From NCBI RefSeq assembly GCF_003114855.1, contig NZ_BFBB01000002.1:651815-715814 (forward strand): a DNA stretch of 64,000 nucleotides. Direction: 5' to 3'. A model generated the notes under the pieces. It did not search any database. It was not told the DNA's origin and saw only the letters and a program-made list of their open reading frames with translations. Each line of letters begins with the position of its first letter. Positions within the stretch are counted from its first letter, which is position 1. The position numbers were made by a program, and so were the translations under genes. The DNA is from Leptospira ryugenii. GTDB lineage: Bacteria > Spirochaetota > Leptospiria > Leptospirales > Leptospiraceae. This document shows, piece after piece, positions 18,748 through 27,843 of the stretch.

Positions 18748-20112
18748 ATGGTCCATCCTGATCGACCCTGGAAACGAATATGGGATCTTCTTATCTTTCT
18801 TTGTACGACCTACTTTGCTGTGGAAGTACCGCTTCGGATCGTCTTTCATTACAAGGTAGACCAAGAAATCGTATTCTACGAGCGGATCTTCCAAATCCTT
18901 TTCTCGATCGATATTCTTTTAAATTTTCGAACTGGCTTTTTCGAAGAGCGCACTTTAGTGATGAACCACCATCAAGTTGCAAGGAAATATTTCAAGTCCT
19001 GGTTCTTTGTAGATTTTCTCTCTGCCTTTCCCTTCGATGTCTTCGGTGGTTTTTTCTATGAATACTTTGGAGTAACGGATACACTTCGGATATTAAGAAT
19101 CCTAAGGGCTGTTAAAGTTTTCGAACTCTTCAAATCTTTACGACTCTTGGCAATGGGTGGTAACGAAGAATTCCAGTATAGAGTATTGGAGGTAATCAAC
19201 CCAGTTACCTTTCGTTTGGTCTTTTTTATTTACTGGACAAGTTTGTTTGCACATTGGGTAGCTTGTGGTTGGATAAAACTTACACCAGAATTTTTAAAAG
19301 ATAGCGATATAATCACTCGTTACATCAGATCTCTCTATTGGTCTGTAACCACCCTAACCACGATTGGTTATGGAGATATCACTCCGAGAACAAATACCCA
19401 AACAATCTACACAATGTTTGTGATGATCATAGGAGTTGGTATTTACGGATATGTTGTTGGTAACATCGCAAGTCTTCTTTCCAATGTTGACATTTCTCGT
19501 ATAAAGTTTCAGGAAAAATTGGACACGATCAATTCATTTCTTAGATACAAAAAGATTCCAGCCGATCTCTCAAATAGGATCCGGTCGTATTATATCAACT
19601 TATGGGAAAATCGACATGGAATCGATGAGAGGGACATCTGGGAGGAACTTCCATCTGCCATGAAGATAGAAGTCTCTTTATTTTTACATGCAAAGTTAAT
19701 TTCTGTAGTTCCCTTTTTTCGTGATGCGACGGAAGAATTAAAACGCGAAATTGTACAACAATTAAAACCAATTGCCTTTATGCGAGGAGACCTTATCTTT
19801 CGGGAAGGGGATGTTCCACATAACATGTATTTCATTGCAAAAGGATCTGTTGATATCATCAAAGAATCCTCTGGCACAGTCTTAGATTCCTTGCATGAAG
19901 GGAATTTTTTTGGCGAAATGGCATTGATAGACGATAGGCTTAGGTCTGCATCTGTCCGTGCTCGAACATTTTGTGAAACCTATGTGTTAAGCCGAGAAAG
20001 TTTCCGGGAGATACTCAGCCACCACCCACAATTTGCAAAGAAAATACGACAAATTGCAATGAGCCGAAAGAAACAATCTAAGCAAACGGGAATCGAAACT
20101 CCGGCTCGATAA
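18748..20112 (+). CDS. Cyclic nucleotide-gated type potassium channel
   Basis: The 454-residue protein has the six-helix voltage-gated channel plan. Helices S1 to S3 lie within residues 15-110. An S4 follows with basic residues every third position (DTLRILRILRAVKVFELF). The pore loop TTLTTIGYGDITP carries the K+ selectivity signature GYGD near residue 207, and S6 is about 220-245. A C-linker leads to a cyclic nucleotide-binding domain (about 335-440) containing FREGDVPHNMYFIAKGSV and the phosphate-binding NFFGEMALIDDRLRSASVRA. It should open or shift gating on cAMP or cGMP binding. Its end overlaps the opposing parA-like gene by 35 bases. Confidence 0.94.
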   Translation: MVHPDRPWKRIWDLLIFLCTTYFAVEVPLRIVFHYKVDQEIVFYERIFQILFSIDILLNFRTGFFEERTLVMNHHQVARKYFKSWFFVDFLSAFPFDVFGGFFYEYFGVTDTLRILRILRAVKVFELFKSLRLLAMGGNEEFQYRVLEVINPVTFRLVFFIYWTSLFAHWVACGWIKLTPEFLKDSDIITRYIRSLYWSVTTLTTIGYGDITPRTNTQTIYTMFVMIIGVGIYGYVVGNIASLLSNVDISRIKFQEKLDTINSFLRYKKIPADLSNRIRSYYINLWENRHGIDERDIWEELPSAMKIEVSLFLHAKLISVVPFFRDATEELKREIVQQLKPIAFMRGDLIFREGDVPHNMYFIAKGSVDIIKESSGTVLDSLHEGNFFGEMALIDDRLRSASVRARTFCETYVLSRESFREILSHHPQFAKKIRQIAMSRKKQSKQTGIETPAR

Positions 20113-20845
20113 GTTTAATCACTTCATCCGCCAAACGGTCAAAGGCAAACCATGGGATTGAATCTTTTTTTAATGGTTCATGTTTTTCCGTTTTGGTTTT
20201 TATGGATTCTGATTTTGGTATCTCATTCAAGGTAGGTATCTCTTCGATTTGTTTTAATCGATCGATGATCTCTCTATGTTTCTTGGATGTTCCAAATAAG
20301 GAGGGTAAAAAGGCAGTCATCTTTTTGGCAGAAAATAAATTTTCAGTGGCAGAGATCTCATCTAAAAGTAAATTTACAGCTCTTATGGCCCACTTACTAG
20401 GTGTTACAGGGATCACAACCAAATTTGCAACAAACAAAGCGCTCGTTAACTCATATTTGGCAGCTCCAGGTGTATCAATCACAACATAGGAATATTGGTC
20501 TCTAACCTTATCTAGAGTTTTTTTGAATTCCTGGGATATGAACAAAGGGTCCTCTGTGACTCTCACTAGTTTTGAAAGCGTTAGGGTAGCCGGTATGACA
20601 TCGACTAAAGTTTTTCTTACAATCACATCTTCAATAGAAGATCTTCCGAGAAGAAGAGAAAGGATGTTATGGTTTTCCAAACGCTCTATAGGGTAATCGG
20701 GTAAAAAGAAATCTGTCAAATCAGCTTGCATATCCAAATCTATGACCAGGGTTTTCCCCCGTCGTGCAAGTGCAGTGGCCAGATGGATGGCTGTCGTAGA
20801 CTTAGCACTCCCGCCTTTGATATTGGACACGGTGATGACTTTCAT
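20078..20845 (-). CDS. ParA/MinD family ATPase, orphan
   Basis: The 255-residue protein starts at the ATG at 20845; a further-upstream frame extension lacks family sequence. The deviant Walker A is VSNIKGGSAKSTTAIHLATA (the KGGxxKST pattern with Ser-Ala at the variable positions). Others are VIDLDMQADLTDF and the Walker B-like VVIDTPGAAKYELTSALFVA. ParA proteins position DNA or protein cargo through ATP-dependent nucleoid binding. No parB or parS-like repeat is beside it, so it is probably not the main chromosome partition protein. The C-terminal 50 residues are Lys-rich and unusual. Confidence 0.9.
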   Translation of the reverse strand: MKVITVSNIKGGSAKSTTAIHLATALARRGKTLVIDLDMQADLTDFFLPDYPIERLENHNILSLLLGRSSIEDVIVRKTLVDVIPATLTLSKLVRVTEDPLFISQEFKKTLDKVRDQYSYVVIDTPGAAKYELTSALFVANLVVIPVTPSKWAIRAVNLLLDEISATENLFSAKKMTAFLPSLFGTSKKHREIIDRLKQIEEIPTLNEIPKSESIKTKTEKHEPLKKDSIPWFAFDRLADEVIKLIEPEFRFPFA

Positions 20846-20939
20846 GCCGTCGATTCTAAATAGTTTAGTAGAATTACCAAACAAATTTTTTTTGAAAATT
20901 CCTTGGAGAGAGCTAAGAAGTTGAAATCCTTGGCACTCT

Positions 20940-21326
20940 ATGGCTTACTTAGCAAAATTTCGTGTTTGGGACAAAGCAGCAAAAGAATTCACGATCAAAG
21001 GCTTTTCGCTCACCTTAGATGGTAAGTTGCTTCGTATGGGACAGCCTGTCAGCAACGATGGAAATTTTATCTTACATGCCTTTACAGGTATGAAGGATAA
21101 ATACGACAAAGAGCTCTATGAAGATGACGTGATCGAACATACCATTGCCAAAGGTGGAAACCTCACCCAAGAGGTGGGAGTCATCAAATACAACAATGAG
21201 CATGGCGCCTTTTATCTAGAAAATGGCCCACCACTTCTCCAATTGTTTTCCATCCGAAAGGTAGGCAATCCATATGAAAATCCTATCCTCTTCGATCTCT
21301 ATTTCAAAAACAAAGTCCAGTCTTGA
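20940..21326 (+). CDS. YopX-domain protein
   Basis: The 128-residue protein starts MAYLAKFRVWDKAAKEF and contains the characteristic AFTGMKDKYDKELYEDDVIE and VIKYNNEHGAFYLE, matching the YopX fold found mostly in phage proteins of unknown function. No other phage gene is nearby. Its stop overlaps the TTG start of the next gene (TTGA), suggesting translational coupling. Confidence 0.8.
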   Translation: MAYLAKFRVWDKAAKEFTIKGFSLTLDGKLLRMGQPVSNDGNFILHAFTGMKDKYDKELYEDDVIEHTIAKGGNLTQEVGVIKYNNEHGAFYLENGPPLLQLFSIRKVGNPYENPILFDLYFKNKVQS

Positions 21327-22801
21327 AGAGTTTCCCTAGGCAATGGATTTTCATCCTTGCCTTTTCTGGTCTACCGCTTTCGATCCGATCTGAGTCCTTG
21401 GACCAAACCTGGGATACGTTGCAGAGATCCAAAGAGTTGTATTCCTTACAAGATAAAGCACCGCAGAGGCTGCGCTTCGGTTTCGGATACGAAGGCCCCC
21501 AACAATTGACCAAGGAAGCTATCAGCCATGAGGTCTTTCGGTTTTGCGCTCACTACATCGAACGGTTCCACCCTGAATTCCAAAGCCCAAAGCATCGAGT
21601 CAACATTCGCAACCACATCAGCAGTTATTACACGGAAATCTTCAGTCCTCAATTTTTAGGTAAATCCACATTTGTCTGCCACTCTCTTTGGGATAAAGAA
21701 AAAGGGAGCCTCAAGGTTAGTTTTTTTTCCAACAGAGACATTTACTTTCCCTTCCGTTGGGAGTATCTAAAGGCCGATGGTAGCCTTGCCTTCTTAGAGG
21801 AGGATGAAGAAAAATTAGGAAGAAAGGACAGTTTTACTCGCTTCCACTCCGACCAATGCGTAGAGTCCATCCAAAAAGATAAAAATGGAATTGGGGGCAT
21901 TGACCAATGGTGGATCTATGATCAATGCCAACTCATACGAATCGAATACGATGAGAATGAAAATGGATTGAAAGAGAGAGTCTGTTTTTTTGAAAACGGT
22001 AAACAGAAAAATTGTGAAGGTATCGGAGAAAAGGAAGAAAAAGTAGCGCGGAGCTTCCTTGAAAGAGGAGAATCAGAAAAGGCATTGCAAGCTTTTTATT
22101 TTGCTTTGGGCGAATACAAAAAAGAATTCTCTTCACCTACTTCTAGAACCTGTTCCTTGTTACGTGAAATCATTTCCTTGGAATATGCCAAGGAAAACTA
22201 TCCAAAGTTTGGGAAATACTTGGATGAATTCCTAGCGATTCCTATCTGCGAAAAAAATTCTTTGGAAATGTTGATTTACAAAGCTTACTACCAACTCTAC
22301 ATCTCGCAAAAGTACAAAGAGGCCAAAAAAACCTATAGAAAGGCCTCGGAAGAATACTTTCGAATGAACGGAGAAGAAAACCCCGAGCTGATTCTTAATC
22401 TTGCATTTTCGCAGTATAAAGATGAGGATCCCCTTTCTTGCCTCCAAAGTTTAGAACGATTGCGTGAAAAACGTATGTTAGCTGTTGCTAGGTTTTATTT
22501 TTTTTACTACAGGGCTTCCTGTTCCTTGTCCCTCAAAAAATATGAAGAATCCATACAAGATTTTCAGAAGGCACTTATAAAGTCCCAAGATCAAAATTAC
22601 CACGCACTCATCTATTTAAAAATAGCCAAGTCGCTTTATGCCTTGTCTCGGTTTGCAGAGGGAGAGGATTTCCTCATCAAATCACTTTCAGCAGACATTC
22701 AGTTGTTTGCACAAGTTAAGGAAGATCCAATTTTCCAAAGTTTTCTCCTAAGCCCTGCGGGACAAAAGTTCCAATCAAAATATTCCTTGCCGAAGAAGTA
22801 G
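21323..22801 (+). CDS. Exported TPR-like protein of unknown function
   Basis: The 492-residue protein uses a TTG start overlapping the YopX gene stop. It begins with a signal peptide (FPRQWIFILAFSGLPLSIRS). Residues about 20-230 are a soluble domain with no recognised family. Residues about 245-480 are helical repeats resembling tetratricopeptide repeats, clearest at YEESIQDFQKALIKSQDQNY. It is probably a periplasmic scaffold; the partner is unknown. fadD-like follows after 43 bases. Confidence 0.75.
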   Translation: MKSFPRQWIFILAFSGLPLSIRSESLDQTWDTLQRSKELYSLQDKAPQRLRFGFGYEGPQQLTKEAISHEVFRFCAHYIERFHPEFQSPKHRVNIRNHISSYYTEIFSPQFLGKSTFVCHSLWDKEKGSLKVSFFSNRDIYFPFRWEYLKADGSLAFLEEDEEKLGRKDSFTRFHSDQCVESIQKDKNGIGGIDQWWIYDQCQLIRIEYDENENGLKERVCFFENGKQKNCEGIGEKEEKVARSFLERGESEKALQAFYFALGEYKKEFSSPTSRTCSLLREIISLEYAKENYPKFGKYLDEFLAIPICEKNSLEMLIYKAYYQLYISQKYKEAKKTYRKASEEYFRMNGEENPELILNLAFSQYKDEDPLSCLQSLERLREKRMLAVARFYFFYYRASCSLSLKKYEESIQDFQKALIKSQDQNYHALIYLKIAKSLYALSRFAEGEDFLIKSLSADIQLFAQVKEDPIFQSFLLSPAGQKFQSKYSLPKK

Positions 22802-22844
22802 AAGTCAGAAAGCATCGAGAGAAATTTAGGGAGCAAACTCGCGG

Positions 22845-24719
22845 ATGAAAAATTTTTCCACTCTGAACGACGTATTTTATTATACAAAAAATCGTTATGG
22901 TTCTAAAGAACTTTTCTTTTCCAAAGACAACCAAAAACAATTCAAAGGAACCACATTTGCAGATGCATTTCGCAAGGCCGAAAATGTTGGACTCGCCTTA
23001 CTACAATTTGGCTTAAAACCAGGAGATAAAGTCGGACTTATGGCGGACAACCGCTTAGAGTGGGCCATTGCCGATATGGCAGTGCTACTCAATGGTGCCG
23101 TTGATGTGCCGAGAGGCTCTGACTCCACACCACAGGAGATTCAGTACATATTGGAACATTCCGAAAGCAAATACTGTTTTGTGGAACACCAAAAACTCTA
23201 TGAATCCCTTAAGCCAATCCTTGGCTCGACAAAAGTAGAAAAAGTAATCGTTTTGGATCCGCAATTTTCCTCCAAAGATCCAAATGTACATTCCTTAGCA
23301 GAACTCGTCCAGATGGGCGAAGAATACCGTAAAAATTTACCGTCCTTAGAACTGCGGGCAAAACAAACAAAACCAGACGATCTATTTACCATCATTTACA
23401 CCTCCGGCACAACGGGAATGCCGAAAGGGGTAATGCTTACCCACCAAAATATGGTATACAATGTTTTGAAAGTTCCACCCAGGGTGGGCCTCGTTAGCGG
23501 TGACCGTGCTCTTTCGATCTTGCCTGTTTGGCATATTTTTGAAAGAGCCATTGACTATGCCTTGTACGCTGAGGGCGCAAGTATAGCTTACACCAATGTT
23601 AGAGACCTAAGAGATGATTTTACCAAAATCCAACCTACGTTTATGGCCTCAGCTCCAAGGCTTTGGGAAAACCTATATCTTGGCATCAAACAAAAGTTAG
23701 AAAAGGCACCCGAAACCAGACGTAAACTTTTTGAATTTGCTTATGATGTTTGCAAAAAATGGAAGGATGCTACCGATTACCTGGCAGGAAATAAATTGCT
23801 CACAACGGAAGAAAACCCATTTGAACGTGCCAAAAATACAGCCCTTGCTCTCGCAAATTCCATCAACCTCTTCTTTTTAGCAAAGTTGTTAGATGGAATC
23901 GTATTCTCAAAGATACGAGATGTTTTGGGTGGCAAACTCCACGGCACCATTTCTGGCGGTGGAGCCCTACCCGCTCATGTCGATGAATTTTTCAATGTCA
24001 TCGGAATCCCCGTTTATGAAGGCTACGGAATGACCGAATGTGCACCTATCATTTCTGTGCGCTCCGTTGGAAAAGTAGTCCAAGGCTCTGTGGGAAGTTG
24101 GCCGGAGGGAACTGCAGTTAAGATCCTAAATGATGCAGGCGAAATCGTTCCCAAAGGGAAGATGGGAATCATTCATGTGAAAGGACCCCAAGTGATGAAA
24201 GGCTATTACAAGAATGAAGAAGCTACCAACAAAACCTTAAAAGATGGCTGGCTGAATACAGGTGATTTAGGTTTTATTTCGTTTAATGACACACTTTCTG
24301 TCCGAGGGAGAGTGAAGGATACAATCGTACTATTAGGTGGTGAAAACGTCGAGCCAGTGCCAATTGAAAACCTTCTCTTAGAAAATGCTCTCATCAACCA
24401 AGTTATTGTTGTAGGGCAAGACCAAAAATCCCTTACCGCTTTGGTATGGCCGGACAAAGAAAGAATGAAGGAAGCTGGATTGTCTTTTTCAGAAGGAGAA
24501 GATTTCAATCAAAACAAAGAGGTGCGTGCATTCTACCAAAACATCATCAAAAAACAAATCTCTTCCGAGAATGGGTTTAAATCTTTTGAAAAACTTACGG
24601 ACTTTCGTTTTCTTCCGAAGGCAATGGAAGTGGGCGATGAACTCACCAATCTTTTCAAAATGAAGCGAAACGTGATCCATGATAAATACAAAAATTTGAT
24701 CCAGAGTATGTACAACTAA
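22845..24719 (+). CDS. Long-chain fatty acid--CoA ligase (AMP-forming)
   Basis: The 624-residue protein is an ANL-superfamily enzyme. The AMP-binding P-loop IYTSGTTGMPKGVMLTHQN is near residue 184. Other motifs are GYGMTECAPIISV, the hinge GWLNTGDLGFISFNDTLSVR, and a C-terminal GRVKDTIVLLGGENVEPVPI. Length and the C-terminal insertion match long-chain acyl-CoA synthetases, which activate fatty acids for beta-oxidation or phospholipid synthesis. Leptospira grow on long-chain fatty acids, so several paralogues are expected. It converges on pepN with a 4-base overlap. Confidence 0.95.
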   Translation: MKNFSTLNDVFYYTKNRYGSKELFFSKDNQKQFKGTTFADAFRKAENVGLALLQFGLKPGDKVGLMADNRLEWAIADMAVLLNGAVDVPRGSDSTPQEIQYILEHSESKYCFVEHQKLYESLKPILGSTKVEKVIVLDPQFSSKDPNVHSLAELVQMGEEYRKNLPSLELRAKQTKPDDLFTIIYTSGTTGMPKGVMLTHQNMVYNVLKVPPRVGLVSGDRALSILPVWHIFERAIDYALYAEGASIAYTNVRDLRDDFTKIQPTFMASAPRLWENLYLGIKQKLEKAPETRRKLFEFAYDVCKKWKDATDYLAGNKLLTTEENPFERAKNTALALANSINLFFLAKLLDGIVFSKIRDVLGGKLHGTISGGGALPAHVDEFFNVIGIPVYEGYGMTECAPIISVRSVGKVVQGSVGSWPEGTAVKILNDAGEIVPKGKMGIIHVKGPQVMKGYYKNEEATNKTLKDGWLNTGDLGFISFNDTLSVRGRVKDTIVLLGGENVEPVPIENLLLENALINQVIVVGQDQKSLTALVWPDKERMKEAGLSFSEGEDFNQNKEVRAFYQNIIKKQISSENGFKSFEKLTDFRFLPKAMEVGDELTNLFKMKRNVIHDKYKNLIQSMYN

Positions 24720-27328
24720 GATTGGTTATTTTCTAGATCTTTACAAATCTTTCCTGCGATTTCTGCTAAATCGCGGGAAAGATGAGGAAAATCTAAAACG
24801 GTTTGCAGTGCCATCAAGGCTAGTCCTTTCCTTTTAGCATCCTGCCATCTCACAGATTGAAAGGTTTTAGCAATCTGAGCCGCTATCTGCGGATTGATTT
24901 CATTCAAAAGCAATAGACATTCACACAACCAACGATAAGTAGCCCCATCCTTTCTATGAAAGGAAAGATGATTTCTTGCTAAGCTAGAAAGAACAGAGCG
25001 CACGCGATTCGGATTTTTCCAATTGAAATCTGAAGAGCTCACCAATGATTGTGCTCTTTCTAAAGCATCAGGTCCATAACTTACTTGAGCAGAGAACCAT
25101 AGGTCTAGTGAGAGAACATCAGCTTTCCATTTATTATAGAATAACTGTATGCTAGTTTCTTTTTCTCGGTAAGAGCTCTCACAAAAGGCCCTAAGTACTG
25201 CAATTTCATCCGACATATGGTTTGCTTGTTTTTGTTGTTCCAAGGCAATTGAGATCACTTCATCTTTAGCTTGCGGCAGGTAAAATAAAAAGGAGAGAGC
25301 CATATTCTTGAGCCGACGTTTCCCAATATTCTCTCTATCTTGCGATGACATACTTCCTAAGTTTTCTTTGTAAACGGAAAATAAATCTGGCCGGAGTGTT
25401 GAGCTGATCTCTTGGAGCATCTTATGGCGTATCTCGTGGATTTCTTCAAATGCATAAACTTTTAATTCATCTGCTAAAATAGTGAGACCAGGAAATGCAA
25501 GTAAATAGCTTAAGTAGTCTTTGGGTAAAGTCTCTCTTGTCTCAATGAAATGTTTGTATAAGGCAATTGTATCAGAGGTAGAATTCTTTTGATTTTGTTC
25601 CCAACGGTTTCGGAACTCGCGAAAAATGATCTTTTGGAATGCAAAAAATTTGGAAAACCCGTCGGTTTCTTGTTTCGCCAAAAAAATCAATTCTCTCTCA
25701 TCACGTTCAAAGGCTAGATGTACGGGTGCTGAATAGGATCGTAACAAGGAGAAAATAGGTTTGTTTACTAGGCCAGTCCAAACTTTCTCTTCCTGAACTG
25801 CTTTCATTTCCCATAACCCAGAGTCTAGGGATTTTGAATCTTGGTCGAACAAGGCATATTGGATGGGAAAAACAAGAGGAAGTTCTCCAGTCTCACTATC
25901 CTGTATTTTGATTTGGTAGGTACCTTCCGAGGGATTCCATTTTTCTTCGACTCGAAGTGTAGGAGTACCCTTTCTATGGTACCAATTGCGAAATTGCAGT
26001 AAAGAGTGATGGGAGACTTGTTCCATCGATGAAAGGAATTCTTCAAACGTAACCGCTTGTCCATCATAAGTATGCAAATAGAGCTGTAATCCTTTTCGGA
26101 AAGTATCTCGACCGATCAGATGCGATAACATTCGGATTACCTCAGCACCCTTCTCGTATACAGTGACTGTGTAAAAATTATTCATCTCTATATAGGATTT
26201 GGGAAGGATGGGATGTGCCATGGGACCTGCATCCTCTGGAAATTGGTGTTCCCATAAAATAAGAACATCTTTGATCCTCTTCACAGAAGGATCCGTTTTA
26301 TCTTCTGTGAACCACTGGTCACGGAATACGGTAAGCCCTTCCTTAAGAGTTAAGTTGAACCAATTTCTAAGTGTGACTCTATTTCCTGTCCAATTGTGAA
26401 AGTATTCATGTGCGACAACAGCTAATATGGATTCAAAAGTATCATCGGTGGCAGAACTTTTATCAGCTAACACTAGTTTTGAGTTAAACAGATTCAGGCC
26501 TTTATTTTCCATCGCACCCATATTAAAGTCGTCAACTGCTACAATCATATACAAGTCGAGATCATACTCAAGGCCAAAGGTCTCTTCGTCCCAGCGCATT
26601 GCTTCTTTTAAGGCGAACATGGCAAAATCAGTTTTTGAGAGGTTCTTTTCTTCGACGTAAATTCTTAGCTCAATGCTTCTACCTGATTTTGTCTTCCATT
26701 GGTCGCTGCGATATTGTAAATTTCCGGCTACGATGGCAAAGAGATAGGAAGGCTTTGGAAATGGATCTTCCCAGACCACTTCTTGTCTGCCGTCTTCCCA
26801 TTCTTGGCTGTGGATGAGATTTCCATTGGAAAGTAAGGTGGGAAACTCCTCTTTAGGGGCTGAAAGAGTCACCTGAAATCGTATTGGATTATCAGGTCGA
26901 TCAATTGAATAGGTGATCTTTCGAAAGCCTTCCGGTTCATTCTGTGTGCAAAGCATAGACCCAGAATGGTATAGACCTTCTAAAGCGGTATTGTGTTTGG
27001 GGCTTAGGCTATTCTCTACCGTTAGGCGAAAGCTTCGACCGGGTACTATGCGTAGGAAGAGGCCATCCTCGGAGACATGGTATTGCAGAGGCTCAGCGAT
27101 GGCACCATTGATCCGAAGGCTTAAAAAACCAAGCCCCTCTCCATGGAAAAAGACTCCAGGAAGTGCTTCCCCTTCCCAATCGCCTACATATTCTACCAGG
27201 TAATCGGTGCGAACTATGGTACGCTCTAGGTCTAAATCAAAGCGTATCTTTGCTTCGGGAGTGATCCAAAGGGGGCTTGTATACTCTTCTAGGAAATGGG
27301 GTTTGAGCTCAGTAGAGGAAGACGACAC
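24716..27328 (-). CDS. pepN: Aminopeptidase N (M1 family)
   Basis: The 870-residue length fits the E. coli PepN type. The exopeptidase motif MGAMENKGLNLFN is near residue 270, and the zinc motif HEYFHNWTGNRVT with HExxH near residue 306. The second Glu ligand is in LTLKEGLTVFRDQWF. An N-terminal beta saddle domain and a helical C-terminal domain flank the catalytic core. It removes N-terminal residues from peptides, which fits the nearby peptide uptake gene. No signal peptide is seen, so it is cytoplasmic. Confidence 0.96.
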   Translation of the reverse strand: MSSSSTELKPHFLEEYTSPLWITPEAKIRFDLDLERTIVRTDYLVEYVGDWEGEALPGVFFHGEGLGFLSLRINGAIAEPLQYHVSEDGLFLRIVPGRSFRLTVENSLSPKHNTALEGLYHSGSMLCTQNEPEGFRKITYSIDRPDNPIRFQVTLSAPKEEFPTLLSNGNLIHSQEWEDGRQEVVWEDPFPKPSYLFAIVAGNLQYRSDQWKTKSGRSIELRIYVEEKNLSKTDFAMFALKEAMRWDEETFGLEYDLDLYMIVAVDDFNMGAMENKGLNLFNSKLVLADKSSATDDTFESILAVVAHEYFHNWTGNRVTLRNWFNLTLKEGLTVFRDQWFTEDKTDPSVKRIKDVLILWEHQFPEDAGPMAHPILPKSYIEMNNFYTVTVYEKGAEVIRMLSHLIGRDTFRKGLQLYLHTYDGQAVTFEEFLSSMEQVSHHSLLQFRNWYHRKGTPTLRVEEKWNPSEGTYQIKIQDSETGELPLVFPIQYALFDQDSKSLDSGLWEMKAVQEEKVWTGLVNKPIFSLLRSYSAPVHLAFERDERELIFLAKQETDGFSKFFAFQKIIFREFRNRWEQNQKNSTSDTIALYKHFIETRETLPKDYLSYLLAFPGLTILADELKVYAFEEIHEIRHKMLQEISSTLRPDLFSVYKENLGSMSSQDRENIGKRRLKNMALSFLFYLPQAKDEVISIALEQQKQANHMSDEIAVLRAFCESSYREKETSIQLFYNKWKADVLSLDLWFSAQVSYGPDALERAQSLVSSSDFNWKNPNRVRSVLSSLARNHLSFHRKDGATYRWLCECLLLLNEINPQIAAQIAKTFQSVRWQDAKRKGLALMALQTVLDFPHLSRDLAEIAGKICKDLENNQS

Positions 27329-27375
27329 ACTCCCTCTATCTCAATGCAAGGAAGAAAGGAAAAGTGAATTTTATA

Positions 27376-27639
27376 CTATTTCTCTTTTCTTTTGTCTTCT
27401 GCGAAAGTTACCTTTAAATTTCTACCATCGATGGGCTGGCCATTCATTTGGGTAACGGCATCTTGGGCAGCCTCTTCGTTTGCATAGGTTATGAAGGCAA
27501 ATCCCCGAAAGTTCCCTGTTTCACGGTCATGGATCATCTTAAGATCTTGGATTGCACCATACACGGAAAAAATCTGACGGATATTCTCCTCTTTGAGAGT
27601 GAATTTTAAATTGCCTACATAAATCTTTTTAGAAATCAT
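27376..27639 (-). CDS. RNA-binding protein with a single RRM domain
   Basis: The 87-residue protein starts at the ATG at 27637-27639 and is almost entirely one RNA recognition motif. RNP2 is KIYVGNLKF, and RNP1 is NFRGFAFITYA. The tail is short and Lys-rich. Bacterial single-RRM proteins are often cold-induced RNA chaperones. A six-codon open frame with a much stronger Shine-Dalgarno lies directly upstream and overlaps its start codon. A second RRM gene occurs at 35359. Confidence 0.93.
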   Translation of the reverse strand: MISKKIYVGNLKFTLKEENIRQIFSVYGAIQDLKMIHDRETGNFRGFAFITYANEEAAQDAVTQMNGQPIDGRNLKVTFAEDKRKEK

Positions 27640-27656
27640 TCTTGCCTCAATCGCAT
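27636..27656 (-). CDS. Possible six-codon leader peptide before the RRM gene
   Basis: An ATG at 27656-27654 opens a frame reading MRLRQE and stops at TGA (27638-27636), sharing ATGA with the RRM start codon. It is preceded by AGGAGGAGGGA, a far better ribosome site than the GAGG just before the RRM ATG. Translation of the leader could feed ribosomes onto the RRM gene. This is an inference from layout only. Confidence 0.35.
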   Translation of the reverse strand: MRLRQE

Positions 27657-27843
27657 TCCCTCCTCCTAGGAAAGGAACGGGTCGAGTGAACTTCTTTGTC
27701 AAAAAATGTCAATTCCAATAATTCCTTGCAAATATAGAGAAGTTCTAAGTTTACTTTAGAATTTTGTTCCCTGACTGGGCTTTCAAAATACGCCCAAAGG
27801 ATGGGAAAAAAGGGTCCATTCGATCGACCCTGACGGGGGAAAA

